In this document: in pieces, positions 8,260 to 15,084 of the stretch
Position numbering within the stretch: the first letter of the stretch is position 1
Layout: each line of letters begins with the position of its first letter
Assembly (NCBI GenBank): GCA_016839845.1
Contig: JAEOTL010000543.1
Span: 1-30,992, forward strand
Direction of reading: 5' to 3'
Length of the DNA stretch: 30,992 nucleotides
DNA from: Promethearchaeota archaeon
GTDB taxonomy: Archaea; Asgardarchaeota; Lokiarchaeia; Sigynarchaeales; SOKP01
Position numbers and translations under genes: made by a program
The notes under the pieces: generated by a model
What the model saw: only the letters and a program-made list of their open reading frames with translations
What the model was told of the DNA's origin: nothing
The model's database searches: none

Positions 8260-9540
8260 ATGGAAAAAGAACATGTGTATCTAAAGCTTTTTGGGAGAAA
8301 TCTCATAAGCTATAAAAAACTTGATAACGGTCAGGTAAAGGGAACAGGAATTCTCAACCCTATTCTTGATAGATTCAGTCCTTACCGGCTACTCTTAATA
8401 ATGCTATTGCAAGCTGCTTTTTATAAACAGTATGATAACGTTGGAAAATGGAAAGGAAAGATGGTTGCAAACACATTCGCGCCTCCCGTAGGAACTCGAC
8501 CAATGATACGTGCCTTAAAAGGGTTAGTAAGAACTCAGCTTATGCCGTTCGCTCTTCCGATAGCAATGACTTTCGCAGTTACATATAGGTGCCAGTGTAA
8601 ATGTGTTCATTGTAGTGCTGGTAGGCACCTTAATAAAGACAGAATTGAACTTTCTACTGAAGAAGCGAAAAAATTAATTGATGATGCGCAAAAAATAGGG
8701 GTAACGATCATTGCTTTCACTGGAGGAGAACCTCTCCTACGAGAAGATATTTTTGAGCTTATTGCTCATGTGGATCAACGCAAAGCAATGCCTGTTATGT
8801 TTACGAATGGCCAATATCTTACAGAGGAAAATGTTGAAAAATTAGCAGAAGCAGGTTTATATTCGTTATTTCTAAGTATTGATACTCCTGATGCTGAAGA
8901 GCATAATAAATTAAGAGGGATGCCGGGTCTTTTCGAAACGGCTATTGAAGGTCTAAAAAGGGTAAAAGATAAAGGAATTTTTGCAAATTTCTCTTCCTAT
9001 GCAACTCGGTCCGGTACTGAAAATAAAGTATATAAACGACTTCATGAGCTAGCAATTGACCTTGGTCTTCATAATATTATCTATTTCGATTGCGTACCTA
9101 CTGGAAATATGCTACACGATACAAGCGAGATGTTAACTCCTGAATTACACAGCGAAATTCATCAATATTCTTCTGAGGTATTTAATAATAAAATAGTCCC
9201 TCCTCTTTCCTCTCAGGCATGGCAAAATTCAGTGGAAGCTTATCTCTCCGGCATCGGTTGTTTAGCTGGGAACATACAATATTATGCATCTGCCTATGGA
9301 GATATATCCCCTTGCGATTTTTCTCCCCTATTATTTGGCAACATACGTAAGGAACCGTTAAAAAAGATTTGGATGCGTTTGGTGAAACATCCTGCCTTTA
9401 ATCATAAAAGCCCATTCTGCAGAATGCAAAACAAAGAGTTTCGCGCGAATTATATCGATCCTATCCCCGATGATGCTTACTTACCTTACAGTATTGCAAA
9501 ACTTCCTCGAGTAGATTACCGAACATACAATACTCCTTAA
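8260..9540 (+). CDS. Radical SAM protein with SPASM/twitch-like C-terminus
   Basis: 426 residues. The radical SAM core begins unusually late, at about residue 104. The cluster motif CQCKCVHC gives the CxxxCxxC set C111, C115, C118, with an extra Cys113 inside it. GGEP (155-158) is the SAM amino-group site, and SLFLSIDTP follows. The C-terminal part has C334 (GC), C352 (SPC) and C387 (FC), the sparse cysteine pattern of a twitch/SPASM auxiliary-cluster domain as in MoaA, heme-d1/Ahb and peptide-maturase relatives. The first 100 residues contain a basic, partly hydrophobic segment (about 40-100) that may bind membrane or substrate. No precursor peptide gene is seen nearby. Substrate unknown. 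A GGTAAGG element precedes the ATG, and TATA-like sequences lie around 8168-8206. Confidence 0.9.
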   Translation: MEKEHVYLKLFGRNLISYKKLDNGQVKGTGILNPILDRFSPYRLLLIMLLQAAFYKQYDNVGKWKGKMVANTFAPPVGTRPMIRALKGLVRTQLMPFALPIAMTFAVTYRCQCKCVHCSAGRHLNKDRIELSTEEAKKLIDDAQKIGVTIIAFTGGEPLLREDIFELIAHVDQRKAMPVMFTNGQYLTEENVEKLAEAGLYSLFLSIDTPDAEEHNKLRGMPGLFETAIEGLKRVKDKGIFANFSSYATRSGTENKVYKRLHELAIDLGLHNIIYFDCVPTGNMLHDTSEMLTPELHSEIHQYSSEVFNNKIVPPLSSQAWQNSVEAYLSGIGCLAGNIQYYASAYGDISPCDFSPLLFGNIRKEPLKKIWMRLVKHPAFNHKSPFCRMQNKEFRANYIDPIPDDAYLPYSIAKLPRVDYRTYNTP

Positions 9541-9550
9541 TTACATCTTT

Positions 9551-10093
9551 TTATTGCATTAAAAATTCTTCTGGGATATCGTGTCCTAATCCCGCTTTTT
9601 TAAATTTCTGACCATTTACCACGTAGAGATTGAACCCCCAGTTTCCCATTCTTCTATTTGGGTATTCTTTCTTTTTGACAGCTGGTACACCTGCATAAAG
9701 ACAATTATCTTCTACGTCCCCTCTAGCTACAGATCCTCCTGCCAGCACCACTCCTGTCCCAATAGTGGAATCTTGAAGAACAGAAGCACTAATTCCAATC
9801 AGTGTTGAATCTCCGATAGTTGTAGGACCGTGGACCATGGCTAAATGTCCAAGAGTAACGTTTTTCCCAATTTTAACAAGTCCCTTTACAGTCGAATGGA
9901 TAACACAATTTTCTTGAATGCTTGTGTTTTCTCCTATAATTATATTTCCCCAATCGCCCCGAAGTTTCGCACCAAACCAAATATTTACATATGCCCCAAT
10001 CTCGATATCCCCAATAATTACTGCGTCTTTAGCGATGAATGCAGTAGGATGGATTCGTGGTTTGGAACCATTATAGGGTGAAGCAACAATCAC
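9551..10093 (-). CDS. Gamma-carbonic anhydrase-like left-handed beta-helix protein
   Basis: 180 residues. Hexapeptide-repeat turns run through about 15-135 and form a left-handed beta-helix trimer in this family. The metal-binding histidines of gamma-carbonic anhydrases are all present: H66 (VIHS), H83 (LGH) and H88 (VHG). The conserved R45 and D47 in LRGD and Q60 are also present. It may be a zinc or iron carbonic anhydrase, but many YrdA/PaaY-like members have no measured activity. The start is GTG at 10093, preceded by AGTGAT at about 6 nt; no ATG exists before the conserved core. It is tail-to-tail with the radical SAM gene. Confidence 0.92.
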   Translation of the reverse strand: MIVASPYNGSKPRIHPTAFIAKDAVIIGDIEIGAYVNIWFGAKLRGDWGNIIIGENTSIQENCVIHSTVKGLVKIGKNVTLGHLAMVHGPTTIGDSTLIGISASVLQDSTIGTGVVLAGGSVARGDVEDNCLYAGVPAVKKKEYPNRRMGNWGFNLYVVNGQKFKKAGLGHDIPEEFLMQ

Positions 10094-10200
10094 GATAATA
10101 TCACTAGTTTAGCATTAAAATTTAACTCTAATAATCTCTATTGAATCAAAAATGACTATAAAACCTTTTTATTTTTTTATTTGGGCTATTATATTCACAA

Positions 10201-10216
10201 GGTATAAAAATTTAAA
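10201..10216 (+). promoter_or_regulatory. Putative TATA box upstream of the 156-residue zinc-ribbon gene
   Basis: GGTATAAAAATTTAAA, about 35-45 nt before the ATG at 10246, is the best TATA match in this divergent gap. It would give a short leader. No Shine-Dalgarno stands before the ATG. Confidence 0.4.
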
Positions 10217-10245
10217 AAAGGGATTCTCTATTTTAAAGATATAGA

Positions 10246-10716
10246 ATGAGAGTTAATGTGGTTTACGAAGAAAGTCTCCCATACAATATTGAATATGTAT
10301 ATGATCGTACATTGCAATGGCTGGGCAGTCAATACAAGGTAAAAATCAAAACAACATCGCCTCCAACGTTCATAGAAGCAAAACAAGGAACGATGATGAC
10401 AAATACAGGTCATGATCCAAATTGGAAAAAGAGGATTCGGTTAAGTTTTTATAAACTGGAGGGCAGAAAAACGTTGTTACGAGTCGAAGCAACACCACTC
10501 GCACGAAATATTTTAAGAGTAGAAAAACTTAAACGTTCATGGTATGAGGGACTGTTTTTTCATTTATTTTCGTTATTTCTTACTGAAACTCAGTCTAAAG
10601 TGATTGAAAACGCAGATCCAGGTGAAAAATCAATTAAGATATATTGTACGAATTGCGGGAAGAAGATAGAAGAAAAATTAATTATTTGTCCTTCTTGTGG
10701 GATTGATATAGCTTAA
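10246..10716 (+). CDS. Small protein with C-terminal zinc ribbon, N-terminal domain unknown
   Basis: 156 residues. Residues 1-125 are a mixed alpha/beta domain I do not recognise: predicted strands (KVKIKTT, RIRLSFYKL, TLLRVEATP) followed by a long amphipathic, aromatic helix (about 95-115). The pattern would fit a START/SRPBCC-like or Bet-v1-like fold, but this is weak. The last 25 residues form a zinc ribbon with C134/C137 and C148/C151 (CTNCG and CPSCG). The ribbon closely resembles the C-termini of the proteins at 27-806 and 927-2612. It is divergent from the gamma-carbonic anhydrase gene. Confidence 0.8.
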   Translation: MRVNVVYEESLPYNIEYVYDRTLQWLGSQYKVKIKTTSPPTFIEAKQGTMMTNTGHDPNWKKRIRLSFYKLEGRKTLLRVEATPLARNILRVEKLKRSWYEGLFFHLFSLFLTETQSKVIENADPGEKSIKIYCTNCGKKIEEKLIICPSCGIDIA

Positions 10717-10889
10717 TCCATAAGAGTAACTATCGATAAACAGATAAAGCAAAACATCGAGATCATCAGTATGAAGCTTATTATAAAACAAAACTCACCT
10801 TGAGTAAGGTGACACATCCAAGAAACTATAATATACAAAACTGTAGAATAAAGTAGTAATAGAAATGCAATTAGTGTTTTATAATTCAT
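10713..10889 (-). CDS. Predicted 58-residue two-helix membrane protein
   Basis: An uninterrupted reading frame runs from ATG (10889) to TAA (10713-10715). The protein begins MNYKTLIAFLLLLY and ends IVTLMD. It has two hydrophobic stretches, about residues 5-25 and 34-56, joined by a short polar turn (CHLTQGE), which suggests a membrane hairpin. Several cysteines are present. TGATC lies 7 nt before the ATG and is a partial match to the GGTGATC ribosome site. The stop overlaps the end of the plus-strand zinc-ribbon gene by a few bases. It lies about 107 bp downstream of the MaoC-like gene on the same strand. No homolog is known to me; AT-rich DNA can give such a frame by chance. Confidence 0.35.
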   Translation of the reverse strand: MNYKTLIAFLLLLYSTVLYIIVSWMCHLTQGEFCFIISFILMISMFCFICLSIVTLMD

Positions 10890-10996
10890 TAGTTAAGATC
10901 AAACTTTTGGTTTCTTAAAGATTTTCTCTTTAAATATTATAATAAGGTTGTTATGATCTCTATTTTTACTCCCTATATTTTGATCTATTAGTTTAT

Positions 10997-11479
10997 CTAG
11001 GCTGACAAACTCTTTCTCTTTAGCAGATGGATCATTTCAAATGACATGATAAATTCCTTTGATAAATCATGATTAACTTTATTTATAGTAAACAGGGAGA
11101 TTAAAATCCCTCTGTCAGGATATTTCTTTGATTCTTTTTTGGTTAGAATATGAACTTCGACTTCCATTGTATCACCTACCCTCAAAGATGCTTTGAATTT
11201 AAGATTCTGTATATCCATCAATGCGATAACTGTCTTTTCATATACTCCTAATTTCAAGAAGAGTCCAATTGAAAGGGGGATAATGAATGGGCCGGGAAAA
11301 ACGGGTGATTTATAGGGCATCTCGTTTGTGGCATAAATATCATCAAAAAACATTGATAAATTGAACCAGCATAAATTGCAAAATTCTAATAAGTCTGCTT
11401 CTCTTAACGTTCTTCGAGAAGTTATGTATCTCTCTCCTTCTTGGAAATCCTCAAAATATTTTCCTTTAATTTCAATCAT
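10997..11479 (-). CDS. MaoC-like hotdog protein lacking catalytic residues
   Basis: 160 residues from ATG 11479; an upstream in-frame ATG at 11509 would add ten residues. The opening KYFEDFQEGERYITSRRTL and the later segment ending DDIYA match the MaoC/(R)-specific enoyl-CoA hydratase family. In active members the region between them reads roughly GDxNPxHxD, supplying catalytic Asp and His. Here the aligned stretch (about 34-50) is CNLCWFNLSMFFDDIYA, with no Asp at the catalytic position and no His at all. It is therefore probably not a hydratase; acyl-CoA binding or a structural role is possible. The AAGGTGA ribosome site supports the shorter start. Confidence 0.78.
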   Translation of the reverse strand: MIEIKGKYFEDFQEGERYITSRRTLREADLLEFCNLCWFNLSMFFDDIYATNEMPYKSPVFPGPFIIPLSIGLFLKLGVYEKTVIALMDIQNLKFKASLRVGDTMEVEVHILTKKESKKYPDRGILISLFTINKVNHDLSKEFIMSFEMIHLLKRKSLSA

Positions 11480-11484
11480 TAATT

Positions 11485-11491
11485 TCACCTT
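11485..11491 (-). promoter_or_regulatory. Shine-Dalgarno AAGGTGA that decides the MaoC-like start
   Basis: On the minus strand AAGGTGA ends 5 nt before the ATG at 11479. It lies inside the longer alternative frame that would start at 11509, so it argues for the shorter 160-residue protein, which also begins directly at the family's conserved N-terminus. Confidence 0.65.
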
Positions 11492-11688
11492 ACTGGTAAG
11501 AGGGTTCAATAAAGGGAAGTGTAGTAGTGAATATAAAGATTTTTTAACTGGAATAAACTTTTGGATTGAACTTTATTTTTACTTCCTCAATTTGTCTCGA
11601 GCTTTACAATTCGCTAAAGTTTTTAATTTCTATACTCCTTCCCTTTCTAGGTAAACTTTCATCTCAATGTGAATTATTATAGTGTTAA

Positions 11689-12216
11689 ATGGTAATGCTT
11701 GATCAGAACAGAATAGATATTCAGCTAACCAAGAGGTTTGATGAAGTCAATCAAATTGTTTCTTTGACTGTTGCAAAGGAAATCAACGATTCAATCCCTG
11801 AAGGAGAGAAATTATTCAATTCGAAAGACCAAGGAATGAAAATTGTAATATATGTGGAAAAAGATTCAATAATATCTATCCCGGGTATCTTTTTTCATTC
11901 TATTGAGGAGGCTACACAAGAAATAGATGATTCGAAATATGTAATTCGAGATGAAGAAGGACACGAATTGTTAGGGATATTATATGACATCCTTGTTGAA
12001 AATATTCGTGTTTGGTCAGAAAATAAATATGAAACTCGATATTTATACTATAAAATTGCGTTTCCCCTACTGAGAAAGCTTAGAGAAGTAGGAGAAACAA
12101 AATTCCAGTTGATTTTCCAGCAAGAGATATTAAAATCTTATATCTTAGGAAATTTAGAGATAAAAGAGTTTTTAGACAGTCAAGGGTATCTCAAGCTCAT
12201 AGGGGACTTTTTCTAG
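11689..12216 (+). CDS. Hypothetical protein, predicted alpha-helical C-terminus
   Basis: 175 residues, not recognised. Residues 1-60 mix charged and beta-prone stretches (IDIQLTKRF, MKIVIYVEKDSII). Residues 65-175 look largely helical and acidic, with a run of aromatic and basic residues (YETRYLYYKIAFPLLRKLR) in a likely amphipathic helix. There are no cysteines, no signal peptide and no membrane segment. An in-frame ATG two codons downstream (11695) is an equally good start. It lies alone between a divergent MaoC-like gene and the acyl-CoA synthetase gene, 119 bp upstream of the latter on the same strand, so co-transcription is possible. Confidence 0.65.
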   Translation: MVMLDQNRIDIQLTKRFDEVNQIVSLTVAKEINDSIPEGEKLFNSKDQGMKIVIYVEKDSIISIPGIFFHSIEEATQEIDDSKYVIRDEEGHELLGILYDILVENIRVWSENKYETRYLYYKIAFPLLRKLREVGETKFQLIFQQEILKSYILGNLEIKEFLDSQGYLKLIGDFF

Positions 12217-12335
12217 GTCGTACTAAAACATACAAGTGTGTCATTACTAGATTGAGGGATTCATTGAATTCTTTAATTATCTTTCTTTTTACCATTTAAT
12301 TTACGTTAACACAACTAGATGTTGAGTGGCTACAG

Positions 12336-13841
12336 ATGGATATTGAAGAAAAGTTAGATCGATTGAAAATTATGTTTAATCCCAAAAACGTAGCAGTTAT
12401 GGGAGCAACCGATAGCATGATGAAAATTGGTTCAGCTGTTTTACATAGTGTATTAAGTTGTGGATTTACCAAAAAACTTTATGGAATAAATCCTAGCCCT
12501 AAATACGAGGGAAAAGATATAAACGGGATAAAAGTTTATCCCTCCCTCGATAAGTGTCCTGAACCAATTGATCTTGTTGGTGTCGTTGTCCCTCCGAATG
12601 CCGTTTTAGATTCCATAAAACAGGCAATAGAAAATGGGGTTAAGGCAGCAGCAATAATAACAGCTGGTTTTGGGGAAGTAAAAACAGAAGAACGACAAGA
12701 CCTAAACAAAGAATTAGTAAACGTAGCAGACAAAGGGGGTTTAATTTTTGTAGGGCCTAATTCCATGGGATTTTATTCATCGGAAGATAAAGTTTCTCCT
12801 ATTCATTTAGGATTTGGATTTATGATGCCTGTTCCTGGAGATTTATCAATTGTTTCTCAATCAGGGACAATGGGAACCATTTTATGTAATGCTTTTAACA
12901 AAATCAGATATTTCGTCTCAAGCGGGAATGAAGCCTCCTTAACGCTCGAAGATTATCTGGAATATTATGCTCAAGATGAAGGTACGAAAACTATAGCACT
13001 ATTTGCTGAGGGACTACGAGCAGGATCAAGGTTTAAAGAAATATGTTCAGAAATCTCAAAAAAGAAACCAATAATTTTCCTTAAAGCAGGACTAACAAAA
13101 AGTGGTGCGAGAGCGGCAAATAGTCATACTGGTTCAATTGCCGGTTCTTTAGATATTTATAAGTCCGTTTTTAAACAGACTGGTGTAATTTATGCTGATC
13201 AGATAGAACAATTTATATATTTAGTTAAAGGGGCCCAGTACTTATTACCTTTGCCCGATAATTATCCATTACGTGCGGGAATTATCAGTGGAGGGGGAGG
13301 TTTCGTCGTTCATCTTACTGACCTCTGTGAAAAACACGGAATTAAAGTAGTGGATCTCACTATGGAACCAAACGGTCCTCAACTTATTGAAGAAATTTCA
13401 AAGCATCTTCCTTTTTACTGGAGCCATAACAATCCAGTTGATATGGTTGCCACTAGAAATCCCGGTGCATATCAAAAAGTATTAGGACTCATGGCAAAAT
13501 CAGATTGTTTTGATGTTATTTTAACTATGACCTCCATTAGCTTTATTGAAAGAACTAAAGCATTGAAACCTATAAACGATTATGGGAGAAAAATGAAAGA
13601 AAGAATGTCGCAAATGCGTACAGACAGGAATATAGACCTAGTTGCTGAAAATGAAATTAATCAGGTTCTTGCATATCCTAATACCAAGATAATTTACGTC
13701 TCATTAGGTTCGAGTTTGGGTAATCCCATATATGAAAAATATGACGAGAACAAGGTTATGGTCTTTGGAGGGAATCCAGAGAACGCTGCAGGTGTCCTAC
13801 AGAAACTTCAAGAATACCAAAAATTTATCGACCAAAGATAA
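12336..13841 (+). CDS. NDP-forming acyl-CoA synthetase, alpha-type subunit (acetate-CoA ligase family)
   Basis: 501 residues. The CoA-binding Rossmann domain (about 14-140) has VAVMGATDS and GPNSMG. It is followed by two succinyl-CoA-ligase-like domains with SQSGTMG (174-180), SSGNEAS and the phosphohistidine loop ANSHTGSIAG (His264 is the expected phosphorylated residue). This family makes ATP (or GTP) plus acid from acyl-CoA in archaeal peptide and sugar fermentation, or runs in reverse. The enzyme normally needs an ATP-grasp beta domain, either fused or as a separate subunit. None is present in this protein or next to it, so the partner must be elsewhere. The C-terminal 50 residues (VFGGNPENAAGVLQ) extend beyond the usual alpha subunit of about 460. 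Confidence 0.88.
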   Translation: MDIEEKLDRLKIMFNPKNVAVMGATDSMMKIGSAVLHSVLSCGFTKKLYGINPSPKYEGKDINGIKVYPSLDKCPEPIDLVGVVVPPNAVLDSIKQAIENGVKAAAIITAGFGEVKTEERQDLNKELVNVADKGGLIFVGPNSMGFYSSEDKVSPIHLGFGFMMPVPGDLSIVSQSGTMGTILCNAFNKIRYFVSSGNEASLTLEDYLEYYAQDEGTKTIALFAEGLRAGSRFKEICSEISKKKPIIFLKAGLTKSGARAANSHTGSIAGSLDIYKSVFKQTGVIYADQIEQFIYLVKGAQYLLPLPDNYPLRAGIISGGGGFVVHLTDLCEKHGIKVVDLTMEPNGPQLIEEISKHLPFYWSHNNPVDMVATRNPGAYQKVLGLMAKSDCFDVILTMTSISFIERTKALKPINDYGRKMKERMSQMRTDRNIDLVAENEINQVLAYPNTKIIYVSLGSSLGNPIYEKYDENKVMVFGGNPENAAGVLQKLQEYQKFIDQR

Positions 13842-13906
13842 ACATCTCTTACTAAAAAAAGATATAGGAATTTAATATTAAATTTAACACCTGATTGGTG
13901 CCACTC

Positions 13907-14290
13907 TTAGTCTTTCGCTAAAGCAGCATTAGCCCTGTCTAAGTTATCAACACCAATAACTATTCGGTTGTTTTCTGCCAAATAGATTAAATCAATATTA
14001 ACCCCCGCATCACCAATTTTACGAGCCATTTTTCCCCCTGTGCCGGGTTTTCCTGCAATTTGACCGATGTCTAATACAAGTACTTCTCGTACAGCTCTTA
14101 CTTCAAATCCGGCGGCTTCAAGTACCCATTTGGTGGTAGTTTCATCTTCCACCAATATATGAATAATTCCTTCATCTTTCAAAGGAAATCCACAAAGTCC
14201 TTCCATGTTAATGTTATTTTGACCCAATATTTCCCCCATATCAGCCAACATGCCTGGTTGATTTTTTAAAATAACAGTTAAATCTTTCAT
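13907..14290 (-). CDS. ACT-domain protein
   Basis: 127 residues with two ACT-like halves. The first (1-65) opens MKDLTVILKNQPGMLADMGEIL and has the turn NNINMEGLCG. The second (about 72-125) has KMARKIGDAGVNIDLIYLAENNRIVIGVDN. Tandem ACT domains bind amino acids or other small ligands and regulate enzymes. No enzyme domain is attached, so this is a free-standing regulatory or sensor protein. A strong GGGAGG ribosome site (14300-14305) lies 9 nt before the ATG. An inverted repeat overlies the leader just upstream (14309-14333). It is the last gene of the long minus-strand run. Confidence 0.9.
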   Translation of the reverse strand: MKDLTVILKNQPGMLADMGEILGQNNINMEGLCGFPLKDEGIIHILVEDETTTKWVLEAAGFEVRAVREVLVLDIGQIAGKPGTGGKMARKIGDAGVNIDLIYLAENNRIVIGVDNLDRANAALAKD

Positions 14291-14308
14291 TGTTTTAGTC
14301 CTCCCATT

Positions 14309-14333
14309 ACCAATTGTTTTTTAACAATTTGGT
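14309..14333. repeat. Inverted repeat upstream of the ACT-domain gene
   Basis: ACCAATTGTT and AACAATTTGGT form imperfect inverted arms (one extra T) around a 4-nt T-rich spacer, 19 nt before the ATG. A further AAATTGGT half-site follows at about 14338-14345. It could be an operator or a short hairpin in the leader. Confidence 0.5.
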
Positions 14334-14540
14334 ACTAAATTGGTTTTCACGAATTTTTTTACCATTGCTTTATTATGTGCCTTGTCTTTTTAAGCTTTCT
14401 TTTCACAAATTTTGAATAAGGGGAAAATGATAAAAACTGAAAACCTATACGTAATATTTTGGATATTCTCTGCACAAAAGGTTATCGTAGCATTATAAAT
14501 GAAAGCCCTTCGCTACTACTATCTACTTTTTTGTCAAATT

Positions 14541-15080
14541 TTAATTTCCTATCTTTTTGTTGCGATAAATAAATCCCGGAAACCATAAACAAATCCCTAA
14601 TAACGCTCCTAGTAAAAAAGTAAAAAGATCGTTCCATACAAAAATCTTGAAAATTATTGTTATCGTGAGAACAATTACCCCAATGAAAAATCGCAAAATA
14701 TAGCGAAACCTATTATTTCCTCCTTGATGTGATAGGAAAAAGAAGAGTAAAATCGAATGACCACTAAAGGGAATCCCTATTACATATCGAATGAAAGAGA
14801 ATATACCCACTACAATACACTCTAAAAACAATAAAGCCCAGACATACTTTTTTTTTTCCTCCATCCACAACCAAACAACTTCTCCCAGTAATAAGCCATA
14901 CGGAAAGAAAACGGGGATCATGTATAGTGGGGGGGTATAACTAGATAACGTTTCTGTGGCAGTAGAAACTAATGGGTAACCTCGTATAGAAAAAAAAAAT
15001 ATAGCAAAAAGGGTAAGTAATAAACCCGCACCATATACAATAAGAATTTCTTTAGGATTAAATTTTACTCTCTTTAACAT
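14541..15080 (-). CDS. Predicted polytopic membrane protein, possible degenerate PAP2-like
   Basis: 179 residues from ATG 15080, or 189 from an upstream ATG at 15110 that overlaps the esterase stop by 26 bp. Hydropathy by eye suggests five membrane segments. Near the middle is IPFSGHSILLFFFLSH, resembling the (P)SGH motif of PAP2 phosphatases. A later segment WNDLFTFLLGALLG resembles the D...G...G part of their third motif, but the expected Arg and catalytic His there are not seen. So this may be a diverged or inactive PAP2-fold protein; that is a tentative call. The tight join to the esterase gene indicates one operon, perhaps lipid-related. Confidence 0.7.
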   Translation of the reverse strand: MLKRVKFNPKEILIVYGAGLLLTLFAIFFFSIRGYPLVSTATETLSSYTPPLYMIPVFFPYGLLLGEVVWLWMEEKKKYVWALLFLECIVVGIFSFIRYVIGIPFSGHSILLFFFLSHQGGNNRFRYILRFFIGVIVLTITIIFKIFVWNDLFTFLLGALLGICLWFPGFIYRNKKIGN

Positions 15081-15084
15081 CTTA

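Noticed and set aside
9845..10081. 78-codon plus-strand frame
   Set aside because: Antisense to the gamma-carbonic anhydrase-like gene, which has all expected metal ligands.
10717..10996. tRNA or structured RNA in this gap
   Set aside because: No cloverleaf arms, T-loop or CCA-like end could be traced; the better explanation for part of it is the small membrane-protein frame.
11361..11654. 97-codon plus-strand frame across the MaoC-like start region
   Set aside because: Its 5' third is antisense to the MaoC-like gene, it has no ribosome site and no protein-like pattern, and it ends in noncoding sequence.
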